This document shows positions 18,540 through 24,961 of a stretch of DNA of 64,000 nt, piece by piece. Numbering within the stretch: the stretch's first letter is position 1; each line of letters starts with the position of its first letter. This stretch comes from 14-2 sp963628035 (lineage in GTDB: Bacteria > Bacillota > Clostridia > Lachnospirales > Lachnospiraceae), in assembly GCA_963628035.1 (NCBI GenBank), contig CAVGED010000002.1:6570-70569 (forward strand), read 5' to 3'. The notes under the pieces are model-generated. The model ran no database searches. It was given only the letters and a program-made list of their open reading frames with translations, and was not told the DNA's origin. Made by a program: the position numbers and the translations under genes.

Positions 18540-19025
18540 CTACTTCCCCATGTAATATTCCCGGATGATCTGCTTCGCCCGTGCCATCCCCGGTATTCCA
18601 AGAGTAACCCTGCCCGCATTCACACCGGCCGCCTTTATGATATCCTTATCCACCGCCTGCTGGTTCTTGAAGGACCAGGACAGCAAAGCGGCTATGCACC
18701 CCTTCAGGCTCTTCCCTTCCTTCCGGACGCTGCGTGCCAGCAGTTCATTCTCCATCACCTGGCCGCGCAGGTACTCCACCCAGTCTTCCATGATCTCCTT
18801 CGGTTTCAGTTCCCGGCACTCCACATCGATCTTACCAAGTGCCGCCGTCTCTGCGTCACACAGCTCCGGTGTCTGGCCGTCAAGGTACATCTCCACAAAT
18901 TCCTTCGGGATCCCGTTCTCCGCTGCCATGGCCTTCAGGCTGTCGATATCGCCCTCGTTAAAGAGATTTTCTGCCAGTTCGTTGATATCCTTGTAGTTTC
19001 CCATTTCTCCAAAGCGTTCCCACAT
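18540..19025 (-). CDS. PcfK-like protein (AcrIIA9 superfamily candidate)
   Basis: The ATG at 19025 has AAAGGAG seven bases upstream, so the in-frame ATG at 19043 is less likely. The 161-residue product has a helical N-terminal part (NELAENLFNEGD...) and a C-terminal half with the PcfK/AcrIIA9 pattern: an ELLA motif (NELLARSV) about residue 105, KSLKGC about 117, and a terminal helix ending AKQIIREYYMG. Known: AcrIIA9, a Cas9 inhibitor, belongs to the PcfK family. Here the gene sits nine bases before PcfJ, as on conjugative plasmids. Family membership is a motif-level judgement, and Cas9 inhibition is not shown by the sequence. Confidence 0.55.
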   Translation of the reverse strand: MWERFGEMGNYKDINELAENLFNEGDIDSLKAMAAENGIPKEFVEMYLDGQTPELCDAETAALGKIDVECRELKPKEIMEDWVEYLRGQVMENELLARSVRKEGKSLKGCIAALLSWSFKNQQAVDKDIIKAAGVNAGRVTLGIPGMARAKQIIREYYMGK

Positions 19026-19039
19026 TTTTTCTGCTCCTT

Positions 19040-19351
19040 TCATTCCTCTTCCAGCCAGTTCCGGCCGAAGATATCCATAAACTCTTTTCTCGTATGCGTC
19101 TCCTCAAACTTTCTCTGGGCGGCGGCCTTCAGCAGATCCGAAGTCTCGCGGCTGTTATGTACTGCTTCCCGGCCAATCCGGTGGTGTCCGACGCACAGAT
19201 AGACCTTCAGGCCATGCTTTTCCGACAGCTTCCGGTTCGCGATCCCGTCAAACACATGATGTTCCTCGACGTACTCCCACGGTGTGGGATCTCCCAAAAG
19301 CATCTCACACAGATAGCATGTCCCGTCTTTCCGTTGCATGATGCTCTTCAT
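19040..19351 (-). CDS. small HNH-type phage protein
   Basis: 103 residues starting at an ATG at 19351 that overlaps the DUF4406 stop by four bases (ATGA); the longer open frame to 19690 is out-of-frame translation of that neighbour. It has a CYLC pair near residues 11-14, EEHHVFDGIANRKLSEK near 28-45 and LCVGHHRIGREAVH near 50-65, which together form an HNH-like metal and catalytic core. Such proteins are common in Clostridia phages near replication genes; a nicking or recombination role is plausible. The 3' end overlaps the alternative start of the next gene. Confidence 0.7.
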   Translation of the reverse strand: MKSIMQRKDGTCYLCEMLLGDPTPWEYVEEHHVFDGIANRKLSEKHGLKVYLCVGHHRIGREAVHNSRETSDLLKAAAQRKFEETHTRKEFMDIFGRNWLEEE

Positions 19352-19647
19352 CCTTTGCCTCCTTCGTATGTGATGGTGATCTTCTTTTCCAGTGCGTGAG
19401 CCACCTCGGCATTGCTTCCGTTGCTGTGCTGCCAGCCTTCCATCAGGAAGATCATCTCGCACATATCCAGCAGGTGCATACACAGTCGCATGATCTCCTG
19501 GTATGTCACTCCCTCCGGCAGCTTCCGCACAATCTTCACCGGGTTCACCACCTCGAAGCCCTCTTTGGCCAGTGTTGCTTCCGCCTTCCGAAAGCGCTCC
19601 CTGTAATCCTCTGTCCCGGTTACGGGACCACACAAGTAAATTCTCAT
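19348..19647 (-). CDS. DUF4406 protein (nucleoside 2-deoxyribosyltransferase-like fold)
   Basis: 99 residues from an ATG at 19647 with AAGGAGAGAAACAG in front. The opening MRIYLCGPVTG, the central CMHLLDMCEMIFLMEGWQHSNGSNAEVAHAL and the length match DUF4406. This family resembles nucleoside 2-deoxyribosyltransferases (a Rossmann-like fold with GSxAE as active-site Glu segment). In phages it may act on nucleotides or DNA bases, but no activity is established for this subgroup. It is coupled to the HNH gene downstream. Confidence 0.72.
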   Translation of the reverse strand: MRIYLCGPVTGTEDYRERFRKAEATLAKEGFEVVNPVKIVRKLPEGVTYQEIMRLCMHLLDMCEMIFLMEGWQHSNGSNAEVAHALEKKITITYEGGKG

Positions 19648-19702
19648 TCTGTTTCTCTCCTTCCGCATGATTTTTGTTGATGTTATCCACATGATCTTGT
19701 TT

Positions 19703-20446
19703 TTATCCACTGCGCGGGTGTCCTCGCCCGGCAGGCTTGTCCTCTTTTCGGATCCGGTATTCTATGTAATGCAGGTAATCCTTTCCAGAAAACGGATTAG
19801 TGCCACGAACAACGGACTCCGGATCGATGTAATATCCCTTCGATGGTTTCGGGTCGTCCACGTTCAGCTTTCGGTACTCCCGCACCTCCGGCTGTGGGAT
19901 GATCAGATTCCTGGAAGCGGAATACCGGATCTCTACCCCATCCGCCTCCGGCTCCTTGGCTATGTACTCCGCCAGCCGCTGGAACCCTCCTTCCTCATAC
20001 GTGAACTTGAAGGACGGTCTCCCCTGCTGCCAGAGCTCCTTAATCTTCATGTCGCACCCTTCTATACGGTTCACCAGGAAGTGTACATGCACGGCTCCGC
20101 GTATCCCGATCTCCACACGGTAGATGAATTTCAGCGGCTGCCCCATCTTCTTGTACCACCGGCGAAGCCTCTTCAGGAAATCTCCCACATCCTTCTTCAC
20201 TCCGTCCACCGGTTTCCGGCTCTCCACCCTGTACGTCAGCGTCACCCAGTAATCATTCTCTGCAAAATTCGCCTTGATCTTCCTTCGCAGTGCATTTACC
20301 CGATTCCTCTGGTTCTGCTTCTGCACCTCCTCCGGTGTCCGCTTCCTCCGTGGCTGTCTTTTCTCTCCTGGGGGACGCTCCCCCATCCACCCCACTTCCA
20401 CCTCATTGCTGTCCCGGAACCGGTATATCCTTTTTACCTTCCTCAT
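19703..20446 (-). CDS. HUH rolling-circle replication initiator (Rep)
   Basis: Translation probably starts at the ATG at 20446, preceded by AAAGGAGATCTT; an upstream GTG frame (20533) lacks a good site. The 247-residue protein has the three HUH motifs: motif 1 YWVTLTYR near residue 70, the metal-binding HVHFLVN near 121, and motif 3 with the nucleophile Tyr in FQRLAEYIAKE near 160. This arrangement is typical of single-Tyr initiators such as the G2P-like Rep family, which nick an origin and prime leading-strand synthesis. A host-polymerase-dependent replicon of this type is unusual for a tailed phage and more typical of plasmids. The leader contains a candidate antisense RNA. Confidence 0.78.
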   Translation of the reverse strand: MRKVKRIYRFRDSNEVEVGWMGERPPGEKRQPRRKRTPEEVQKQNQRNRVNALRRKIKANFAENDYWVTLTYRVESRKPVDGVKKDVGDFLKRLRRWYKKMGQPLKFIYRVEIGIRGAVHVHFLVNRIEGCDMKIKELWQQGRPSFKFTYEEGGFQRLAEYIAKEPEADGVEIRYSASRNLIIPQPEVREYRKLNVDDPKPSKGYYIDPESVVRGTNPFSGKDYLHYIEYRIRKEDKPAGRGHPRSG

Positions 20447-20518
20447 AAGATCTCCTTTGGGCCTAAGTCTAATATCCTTAATCAAGTCGGAAAAGGGTAT
20501 GAAATTCTCCCTTTTCCC

Positions 20519-20622
20519 TTGCTTTTCCCTCACGAAAATGCTACAATGAAGATAACCTCATTGATGTCCTCATAAGGGCTATCAAGCGGGCGTCTGGCCC
20601 TCATCCAGGCGCCTATTTTTTT
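20519..20622 (+). ncRNA. candidate counter-transcribed RNA in the Rep leader
   Basis: On the plus strand TTGCTT (20519-20524), a 17-base spacer and TACAAT (20542-20547) form a good promoter. About 35 bases after the expected start, GGCGTCTGG pairs with CCAGGCGCC over 9 bp (20589-20613 region) and is followed by TATTTTTTT, a strong intrinsic terminator. No plus-strand gene lies nearby. The RNA of about 65 bases would be antisense to the mRNA just upstream of rep (start codon at 20446), the classic copy-number-control arrangement of rolling-circle plasmids. Confidence 0.55.
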
Positions 20623-20822
20623 GTCCGTTTTTTCCTCGGCCGAAGCTCCTTCTTATCACACCATCCGTAAGGGCACCCGCGCCTGCATCTGGTTATTCGC
20701 AGATAATCGCAGGCCACTTCCTTCCGGTTTGTTGACATCTTTATGGAGAATCGGCAGGTGCTGCAGTACGCTTGGCTTGTCCGTACAGCACCCTCCGGCA
20801 CGGGTATATCACTACTTACCAT
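20613..20822 (-). CDS. small Cys-rich phage protein
   Basis: 69 residues from an ATG at 20822 with GGGGAG just upstream; it overlaps the preceding gene's stop by a few bases. Residues 20-30 carry YCSTCRFS and residues 39-60 carry VACDYLRITRCRRGCPYGWCDKK, giving six Cys that probably bind zinc, and the tail is very basic (RPRKKRTKK). Probable nucleic-acid-binding protein of unknown role. It is the last gene before the Rep leader, and its 3' end overlaps the candidate antisense terminator. Confidence 0.6.
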   Translation of the reverse strand: MVSSDIPVPEGAVRTSQAYCSTCRFSIKMSTNRKEVACDYLRITRCRRGCPYGWCDKKELRPRKKRTKK

Positions 20823-21067
20823 CCCGCTCCCCACCTTCCCAGTCTGGCGGGCATTACCCTTGCAAACTCGACCCCGTTCTCACTCCGTGTCCTAGTCTCA
20901 TACTCCCGCTCTTTCTTTTTCCGCTGTACTGTGTAATAATATTGCTCCCGGTCTTTATAGTACCGGAACCGGCACCAGCGATTTTCTGCCATTCCGATGA
21001 ACTCCCAGCTCTCCGGCACCTCGTCTTCCCATAGCAGCGCTTCATCCCGGATTTCTCTTGTCAGCAT
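20816..21067 (-). CDS. phage hypothetical protein (83 aa)
   Basis: ATG preceded by AAGGAGGTAAAAGG. The product is charged and Trp/Tyr-rich (WEDEVPESWEF, WCRFRYYKDREQYYY). No motif is recognised. It is part of a run of small early genes with tight spacing: 13 bases after the preceding gene, and overlapping the next. Function unknown. Confidence 0.6.
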   Translation of the reverse strand: MLTREIRDEALLWEDEVPESWEFIGMAENRWCRFRYYKDREQYYYTVQRKKKEREYETRTRSENGVEFARVMPARLGRWGAGW

Positions 21068-21080
21068 CCTTTTACCTCCT

Positions 21081-21368
21081 TCAGATTAATTTCTCGATAT
21101 TCCCCCGGACCACGGCAAGCTCCTGCTCCAGCCTTTCAGCCCTTCCCTTCAACTGCTGGATCAGTTTCTTCTTCGCGGCCGGCGTCGCAGCCACCCACTG
21201 CATCCACCCGTTCTCAATGATCACCGCCTCTGGGAACTCCTTCATAACGGCTGCACGGACCGCCTTCACGAGTCCACTATTCGCCGCAGGCTGCGGGCTA
21301 TCCGGCCGTTCCCTTATGTCTTCCAGAAACATTGTGATCATTTCCTCGTCACGCATCATTTCTTCCAT
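21081..21368 (-). CDS. phage hypothetical protein (95 aa)
   Basis: ATG preceded by GGAAAGGACAAGCAG. The protein has an acidic, Met-rich N-terminus, a central VKAVRAAVMKEFPEAVIIENGWMQWV segment and a C-terminal coiled coil (residues 65-95). No known family. It lies in the early operon between two hypothetical genes. Confidence 0.6.
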   Translation of the reverse strand: MEEMMRDEEMITMFLEDIRERPDSPQPAANSGLVKAVRAAVMKEFPEAVIIENGWMQWVAATPAAKKKLIQQLKGRAERLEQELAVVRGNIEKLI

Positions 21369-21409
21369 CTGCTTGTCCTTTCCCCGCCTCCTGGCGGTAT
21401 CAATGTGTT

Positions 21410-21859
21410 TTATCCTGCCTTTTGGGTCTTTCTTGCTTTTTTCGCCCTTTGGGCCTTTTTCTCTTTCTTCTGGCGCTCCCTTTCCGCCTCGTCCCGCTCC
21501 ATCTTTTCCAGGAGAAGTTTTATCTCGCCATACAGGTACCTGCTCAGCTGCCCGCGGAGGAATGTATCCCTTCCATGTTCATCCCGGTATTCAAGTTCCT
21601 TCCTCAGATCCTCTGCCTTGATGTAGTACATCGCCAGAAACTCTTCCATACCTTCCGGGATCTCTGAATGTCCTTCAGCTTCTGCCTTCCTTCTCTCCTC
21701 GATCCTGCTTGCCTTCTCACTTAGGTAGATGTTCAGTTGGATCTTCTTTGACAGGTTCCGCATGATCTCTTCCGCCTGTTCGCGGGTGACGTTCTTACAT
21801 ACCCTGTCATCGATCAGTATGTGGGTTGGCCCCAAATAGAAATCTCTTACTATAGCCAT
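21410..21859 (-). CDS. phage hypothetical protein with basic tail (149 aa)
   Basis: ATG preceded by GAAAGGAGGCGGGAACC. The N-terminus has MAIVRDFYLGPTHILI and the middle is strongly helical with many Arg/Glu (EQAEEIMRNLSKKIQLN, KEDLRKELEYRDEHGR-like). The last 35 residues are Lys/Arg/Ala-rich, consistent with DNA or RNA binding. Unknown family. Its leader carries two perfect 17-bp tandem repeats. Confidence 0.6.
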   Translation of the reverse strand: MAIVRDFYLGPTHILIDDRVCKNVTREQAEEIMRNLSKKIQLNIYLSEKASRIEERRKAEAEGHSEIPEGMEEFLAMYYIKAEDLRKELEYRDEHGRDTFLRGQLSRYLYGEIKLLLEKMERDEAERERQKKEKKAQRAKKARKTQKAG

Positions 21860-21877
21860 GGTTCCCGCCTCCTTTCC

Positions 21878-21911
21878 TATATCTTATGTAGCTATATATC
21901 TTATGTAGCTA
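21878..21911 (-). repeat. perfect 17-bp tandem repeat x2 in an early-gene leader
   Basis: TATATCTTATGTAGCTA (plus orientation) occurs twice with no spacer, ending 19 bases before the ATG of the 149-residue protein. It overlaps the area where the ribosome approaches. It could be a regulator site, a slipped-strand element or part of a promoter. Confidence 0.7.
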
Positions 21912-21947
21912 TGGTTGTACGCTGTTCCGATCCTGGCGGATGATTCT

Positions 21948-22175
21948 CTACTTCAGATCACGTTCTTCCTTTCGATCGATACGTTTGTTGCTTATGGCAT
22001 AATGCTTACCGTTCACCGTGACTTCGGCATAAACAACCAATATATATCCTGGCATTCTTACATACTCTTCTTCCATAACAATGATCTTGTTTGTCTCAGG
22101 AGCAAAACCATACTCCTCTTTCAGTCTCTTTTGGGCAAACCGTTTGGCTTCCATGACAAATGCTTTTTCACTCAT
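21948..22175 (-). CDS. phage hypothetical protein (75 aa)
   Basis: ATG preceded by GGGAGGTGCGACAGTAAT. Residues 1-25 are a basic helix (KAFVMEAKRFAQKRLKEEYG) and residues 40-70 form likely beta strands (YILVVYAEVTVNGKHYAISN) ending in a charged tail. No family recognised. Directly upstream on the same strand a 17-codon frame with its own AGGTGGAAG site ends three bases before this ATG and could be a leader peptide. Confidence 0.55.
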   Translation of the reverse strand: MSEKAFVMEAKRFAQKRLKEEYGFAPETNKIIVMEEEYVRMPGYILVVYAEVTVNGKHYAISNKRIDRKEERDLK

Positions 22176-22218
22176 ATTACTGTCGCACCTCCCTTATCGG
22201 TTTGTTCACAATGCCTTC

Positions 22219-22247
22219 TTGATTTTCCATACACTTCCACCTATAAT
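22219..22247 (+). promoter_or_regulatory. sigma-A promoter for the 154-aa lysogeny membrane protein
   Basis: TTGATT (22219-22224), 17 bases, TATAAT (22242-22247) on the plus strand, 50 bases before the ATG at 22298. The direction matches the repressor and integrase side, opposite to the early operon. Confidence 0.6.
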
Positions 22248-22297
22248 GTACTTACAAGCTCCCGCCAGAGCTGAGTCTATATGAAAGGAGTCGCACT

Positions 22298-22762
22298 ATG
22301 GATATCAAAATTACATGGACCATTACAGCAATAATCGCTGTTAGTTCCTTTTTATCTCCGATTTTCGTTGCTATCATAAACAATTTTCATCAGCGCAAAT
22401 TGCGTAAGCTGGAACTTGAATATGATATGTCGCTGAAAAAGTTGACCGTTTTCTACGAAAACAAGAAAAACGCTTTTTCAAATTTTCTCTGCGAAGCCGG
22501 AAAAGCTTGTACCGATATGGGACTACCTCCTACAGAATTAGATTTCTATGCCCATGCTCAAACCGCTATACTTTTTGCTTCCAAAGAGAATCAGCTGCTT
22601 ATATCTTCGTTCATACAAACGGCCGCTGAAGAACTCGACGGTACGGCATCTGACTTTGCATGTCATAAATTACAGTCCCAACTTTCTTCCATTGCCATTG
22701 CATTAAACAAAGAACTAACCCTTATACAAGCAGACATAACAAACCACAAAAATCGTATATAA
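22298..22762 (+). CDS. membrane-anchored coiled-coil protein of the lysogeny region
   Basis: 154 residues, ATG preceded by AAAGGAGTCGCACT and by its own sigma-A promoter. One membrane span (residues 8-30) is followed by a basic HQRKLRKLELEYDMSLKKL coiled coil and a helical domain to the end. It is transcribed away from the early operon, so it is probably expressed in the lysogen. Location and layout fit superinfection exclusion or lysogenic-conversion proteins, but no family is recognised. Its 3' end overlaps a small convergent gene by 48 bases. Confidence 0.6.
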   Translation: MDIKITWTITAIIAVSSFLSPIFVAIINNFHQRKLRKLELEYDMSLKKLTVFYENKKNAFSNFLCEAGKACTDMGLPPTELDFYAHAQTAILFASKENQLLISSFIQTAAEELDGTASDFACHKLQSQLSSIAIALNKELTLIQADITNHKNRI

Positions 22763-22891
22763 AATGCACACTATCATTCCATAGACCGGATACCAGTTAT
22801 TATCCGGTTCTATTTTTTTCATGATCGGAATACAGACGATCGCTAAAATATATACGACTGCTGTTAAAATCAGGTTTATAGAATCAATCAC
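22715..22891 (-). CDS. small two-span membrane protein (58 aa), overlaps convergent gene
   Basis: Starts at a GTG at 22891 with a near-perfect AGGAGG eight bases upstream, 36 bases after the Cro-like gene's stop. The 58-residue product has two hydrophobic segments (about residues 4-22 and 36-54) separated by a polar loop (MKKIEPDNNWYPVYG). It is the next gene of the early operon after the Cro-like repressor. Unknown function; small membrane effectors of phages (holin-like or exclusion peptides) look similar. The last 48 bases lie antisense to the end of the 154-residue gene. Confidence 0.55.
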   Translation of the reverse strand: MIDSINLILTAVVYILAIVCIPIMKKIEPDNNWYPVYGMIVCILYTIFVVCYVCLYKG

Positions 22892-22920
22892 CTCTTCTCA
22901 CCTCCTACTGTGGTATATTT

Positions 22921-22935
22921 TCGCATTTATGCGAC
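22921..22935. promoter_or_regulatory. Cro/CI-type operator copy 2 (at the cro 3' end)
   Basis: The palindrome TCGCATTTATGCGA covers the stop codon of the Cro-like gene. It matches the copy at 23162-23177 in 12 of 14 core positions (consensus TCGCAWAAAYGCGA on the minus strand). Confidence 0.55.
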
Positions 22936-23142
22936 TACGTTGGTAAAAAAAATTTCCATAGCTTCATCTTTGCTTAATTTCAAGATACCTGAAATCTTGT
23001 TGGCCTCTCCAATTGTGAAGCTATTTCCGGCTTTCATTTTTCTATACAAAGTACTTCTGTTAATACCTGCCTCTCTAGCAAGTGTACCTTGGCTAAAGCC
23101 TTTCTCAACTATCTTGCCCTTCAATTTTGCAATGTCACACAT
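22927..23142 (-). CDS. Cro-like HTH regulator
   Basis: 71 residues from an ATG at 23142 with AAAGGAGAG upstream; a longer frame to 23202 has no site. The helix-turn-helix is at about residues 15-37 (FSQGTLAREAGINRSTLYRKMKAG), with NSFTIGEANKISGILKLSKDEAMEIFF after it, typical of short Cro-type phage regulators. It is divergent from the CI-like repressor. Its promoter is TTGACA (23213-23218), 17 bases, TAATCT (23190-23195), minus strand. A palindrome lies just after the expected start of transcription and another at the gene's end, so it probably regulates itself. Confidence 0.75.
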   Translation of the reverse strand: MCDIAKLKGKIVEKGFSQGTLAREAGINRSTLYRKMKAGNSFTIGEANKISGILKLSKDEAMEIFFTNVVA

Positions 23143-23161
23143 ACTAAACTCTCCTTTCCAT

Positions 23162-23218
23162 GTCGCGTTTTTGCGACTTTTATGCTTACAGATTACCACC
23201 ACACCTATGCTTTGTCAA
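23162..23218 (-). promoter_or_regulatory. cro promoter and operator copy 1
   Basis: TTGACA (23213-23218), 17-base spacer, TAATCT (23190-23195) on the minus strand. Just after the expected start lies the palindrome GTCGCAAAAACGCGAC (23162-23177), which resembles the copy at the end of the gene. Confidence 0.65.
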
Positions 23219-23229
23219 TACCTTTTTCT

Positions 23230-23296
23230 CATTTTTGATATTTTTTTATCGTTTTTCCATTTTGTTGTTGCATTTTTGATATTCTCGTGATATATT
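23230..23296 (+). promoter_or_regulatory. CI promoter and 13-bp direct repeats
   Basis: TTGCAT (23268-23273), 17 bases, TATATT (23291-23296) lies 26 bases before the CI-like ATG. CATTTTTGATATT occurs at 23230-23242 and again, overlapping the -35, at 23271-23283. These direct repeats are candidate repressor sites distinct from the Cro palindromes. Confidence 0.55.
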
Positions 23297-23322
23297 TCTA
23301 TACGGAAGGTGGTGATAAAATC

Positions 23323-23685
23323 ATGGAGATATACGAGCGAATCAAACAGCGGCGTAAAGAGCTCGACCTATCCGCCGATGATGTAGCGGAAGCACTTGGC
23401 GTTTCCCGTGCTACAATTTACCGATATGAAAGCGCTGAGATTGAAAAACTCCCCATCTCAATAGTGGAACCTCTTTCTCAGGTTCTCCGTTGCTCTATTG
23501 CCTATCTCATGGGTTGGGAAGAACCAGATGCTACGCAGCCTGATGATTGTCATCTTTCTAATATAGAAAAGAAGATCATCACTAAATATCGGGAATCAGA
23601 TGCCATTACACAAGCTATGGTGCTCCGGGCTTTATCTATTGATGAACCTGCTGCCCCTCAAAGAAAAGAAGGGCTGCTGGCATAA
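23323..23685 (+). CDS. CI-like HTH repressor
   Basis: 120 residues from an ATG at 23323 with GGTGGTGA upstream. The XRE helix-turn-helix is at residues 4-60 (IYERIKQRRKELDLSADDVAEALGVSRATIYRYE...), with an AYLMGWEEPD hinge and a short helical C-terminus. There is no LexA-type Ser/Lys peptidase domain, so induction cannot be by RecA-promoted self-cleavage. It is divergent from the Cro-like gene and is the likely maintenance repressor of the prophage. A separate antirepressor or protease would be needed for induction. Confidence 0.75.
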   Translation: MEIYERIKQRRKELDLSADDVAEALGVSRATIYRYESAEIEKLPISIVEPLSQVLRCSIAYLMGWEEPDATQPDDCHLSNIEKKIITKYRESDAITQAMVLRALSIDEPAAPQRKEGLLA

Positions 23686-23756
23686 GATACAGCAAGGCTT
23701 CTAATATTATTTACATCGATTTCTAAGGAATAACTATTCACAGGAGGAAATAAGAA

Positions 23757-24725
23757 ATGGAAAATGAGAAGCGTCCAAACTTTTCAAACAATGGCGATGA
23801 AAGCGAACGAGCTTTTAATGTTGTGAAAAAACGAATATCTATTGTTTCTTTTATATCTCTCGCAATCAGTATTGTTGCCTTCATTTTATATGTTATATTA
23901 CTTGGTGGAACAAATGTATACATATTATGGATTATATCCAGTATTATAGCTCTCTTTTTCCCACTACTACCGAAATATATTCGTAGTAGGAATAATATAA
24001 GAGGAGAATGGCTAGAAATTGTAGCCTTAGTAATTGGTTCATTTGATTTTTACTTTGTTATTTCTTCCGCTACAAAGTGGAATATTTATATAGCTTTTGC
24101 GATAATCATAATTGCCTGCATTTTATATATATTCTTATTTAATGATTGTGATGAAGACAACGATTATAATTATGAACCAATGTCAGATTCAGAGGAAAAC
24201 AAAATCGGAGGTAGCAATATGGAAAAGAACGAACAAGCACTATTAACTGAAGATTATGCGCCGCCCACTGAAAATAACGATACAAACAGCTCTTCGGAGT
24301 GCCCAGATAGTGATATTAAATTTAGTCTATCAGAAGAAAATTATACCGATACGGACAAGCGAAGTAATCTCACATATGGCAGCGACATCGTACTTGAAAA
24401 ACCGGAGCATACCTTAGGGGAAAGCATAACGGAGAAAGCAGCATGTATAGCAGAACCTCCAATGCCACAATCTACTACCGCCACTGAATCATCTTCTCCT
24501 AAAAAACGAAGATACTGCAGCCGCTGTGGTAGTTTACTAGACAAAACCTCCGCACGGTGTCCAGGGTGTAACAGGCGACTTCTGCGGATCAACAAATTCA
24601 AAGTTACGATATTTTTGCTTCTGCTTGTAATTGTCGGACTGGCTACTCTGAATATTGTTCAATATTTAGAAAACGTGTCCTTGAAAGACTATGTTTGGTG
24701 GCTTGAGTACAACTTGTGGGGTTGA
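23757..24725 (+). CDS. multi-span membrane protein with C-terminal zinc ribbon
   Basis: 322 residues, ATG preceded by AGGAGGAAATAAG. There are four membrane spans near residues 25-140 (SFISLAISIVAFILYVILLG, then three more), an acidic, disordered linker from 140 to 250, a zinc ribbon near 255-280 (RYCSRCGSLLDKTSARCPGCNRR) and one more span near 285-305. It follows the CI-like gene in the same direction, so it is probably expressed in the lysogen. AT-rich codon use compared with the late genes suggests separate acquisition. No family is recognised; a defence or exclusion role is possible. Confidence 0.6.
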   Translation: MENEKRPNFSNNGDESERAFNVVKKRISIVSFISLAISIVAFILYVILLGGTNVYILWIISSIIALFFPLLPKYIRSRNNIRGEWLEIVALVIGSFDFYFVISSATKWNIYIAFAIIIIACILYIFLFNDCDEDNDYNYEPMSDSEENKIGGSNMEKNEQALLTEDYAPPTENNDTNSSSECPDSDIKFSLSEENYTDTDKRSNLTYGSDIVLEKPEHTLGESITEKAACIAEPPMPQSTTATESSSPKKRRYCSRCGSLLDKTSARCPGCNRRLLRINKFKVTIFLLLLVIVGLATLNIVQYLENVSLKDYVWWLEYNLWG

Positions 24726-24761
24726 ATCCTAATTTTACCCCCCTTGAATTCGATGAGTTTA

Positions 24762-24890
24762 TTGACTTTTGGATATACTGAGGTATATAATGAATGCGTA
24801 GACATCGCTGCTAGCCAGCACTATAGAAGGCAGTGCCCCTTGCGGGCAGCATTCATTAAAAGACCTCGTAGAAATACGAGGTCTTTTACG
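24762..24890 (+). ncRNA. candidate small RNA 1 with promoter and perfect terminator
   Basis: TTGACT (24762-24767), 18 bases, TATAAT (24786-24791). The transcript of about 90 bases would fold into a GCTG/CAGC hairpin and a TGCCC/GGGCA hairpin, and ends with a perfect 13-bp stem and GAAA tetraloop (24858-24887, AAAAGACCTCGTA arm). A 9-bp inverted repeat AATGAATGC/GCATTCATT brackets the body, but its left arm overlaps the -10 box, so it may be a DNA-level operator. No convincing reading frame is present in this 24726-25137 gap. Confidence 0.55.
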
Positions 24891-24961
24891 TTAACATCAT
24901 ACAATCAAATTTCTAACTGCATGGAATTCCAGACGCTTGAATAATGCGTCATTTATAAAAT

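Noticed and set aside
18015..19202. 395-residue plus-strand frame
   Set aside because: Antisense to the PcfJ and PcfK-like genes; no start signal and no recognisable protein pattern.
19352..19690. N-terminal extension of the HNH protein
   Set aside because: This part is the DUF4406 gene read in another frame; the real start is the ATG at 19351 in an ATGA overlap.
24744..24944. 66-residue plus-strand frame over small RNA 1
   Set aside because: It covers the promoter, hairpins and terminator and has no ribosome site.
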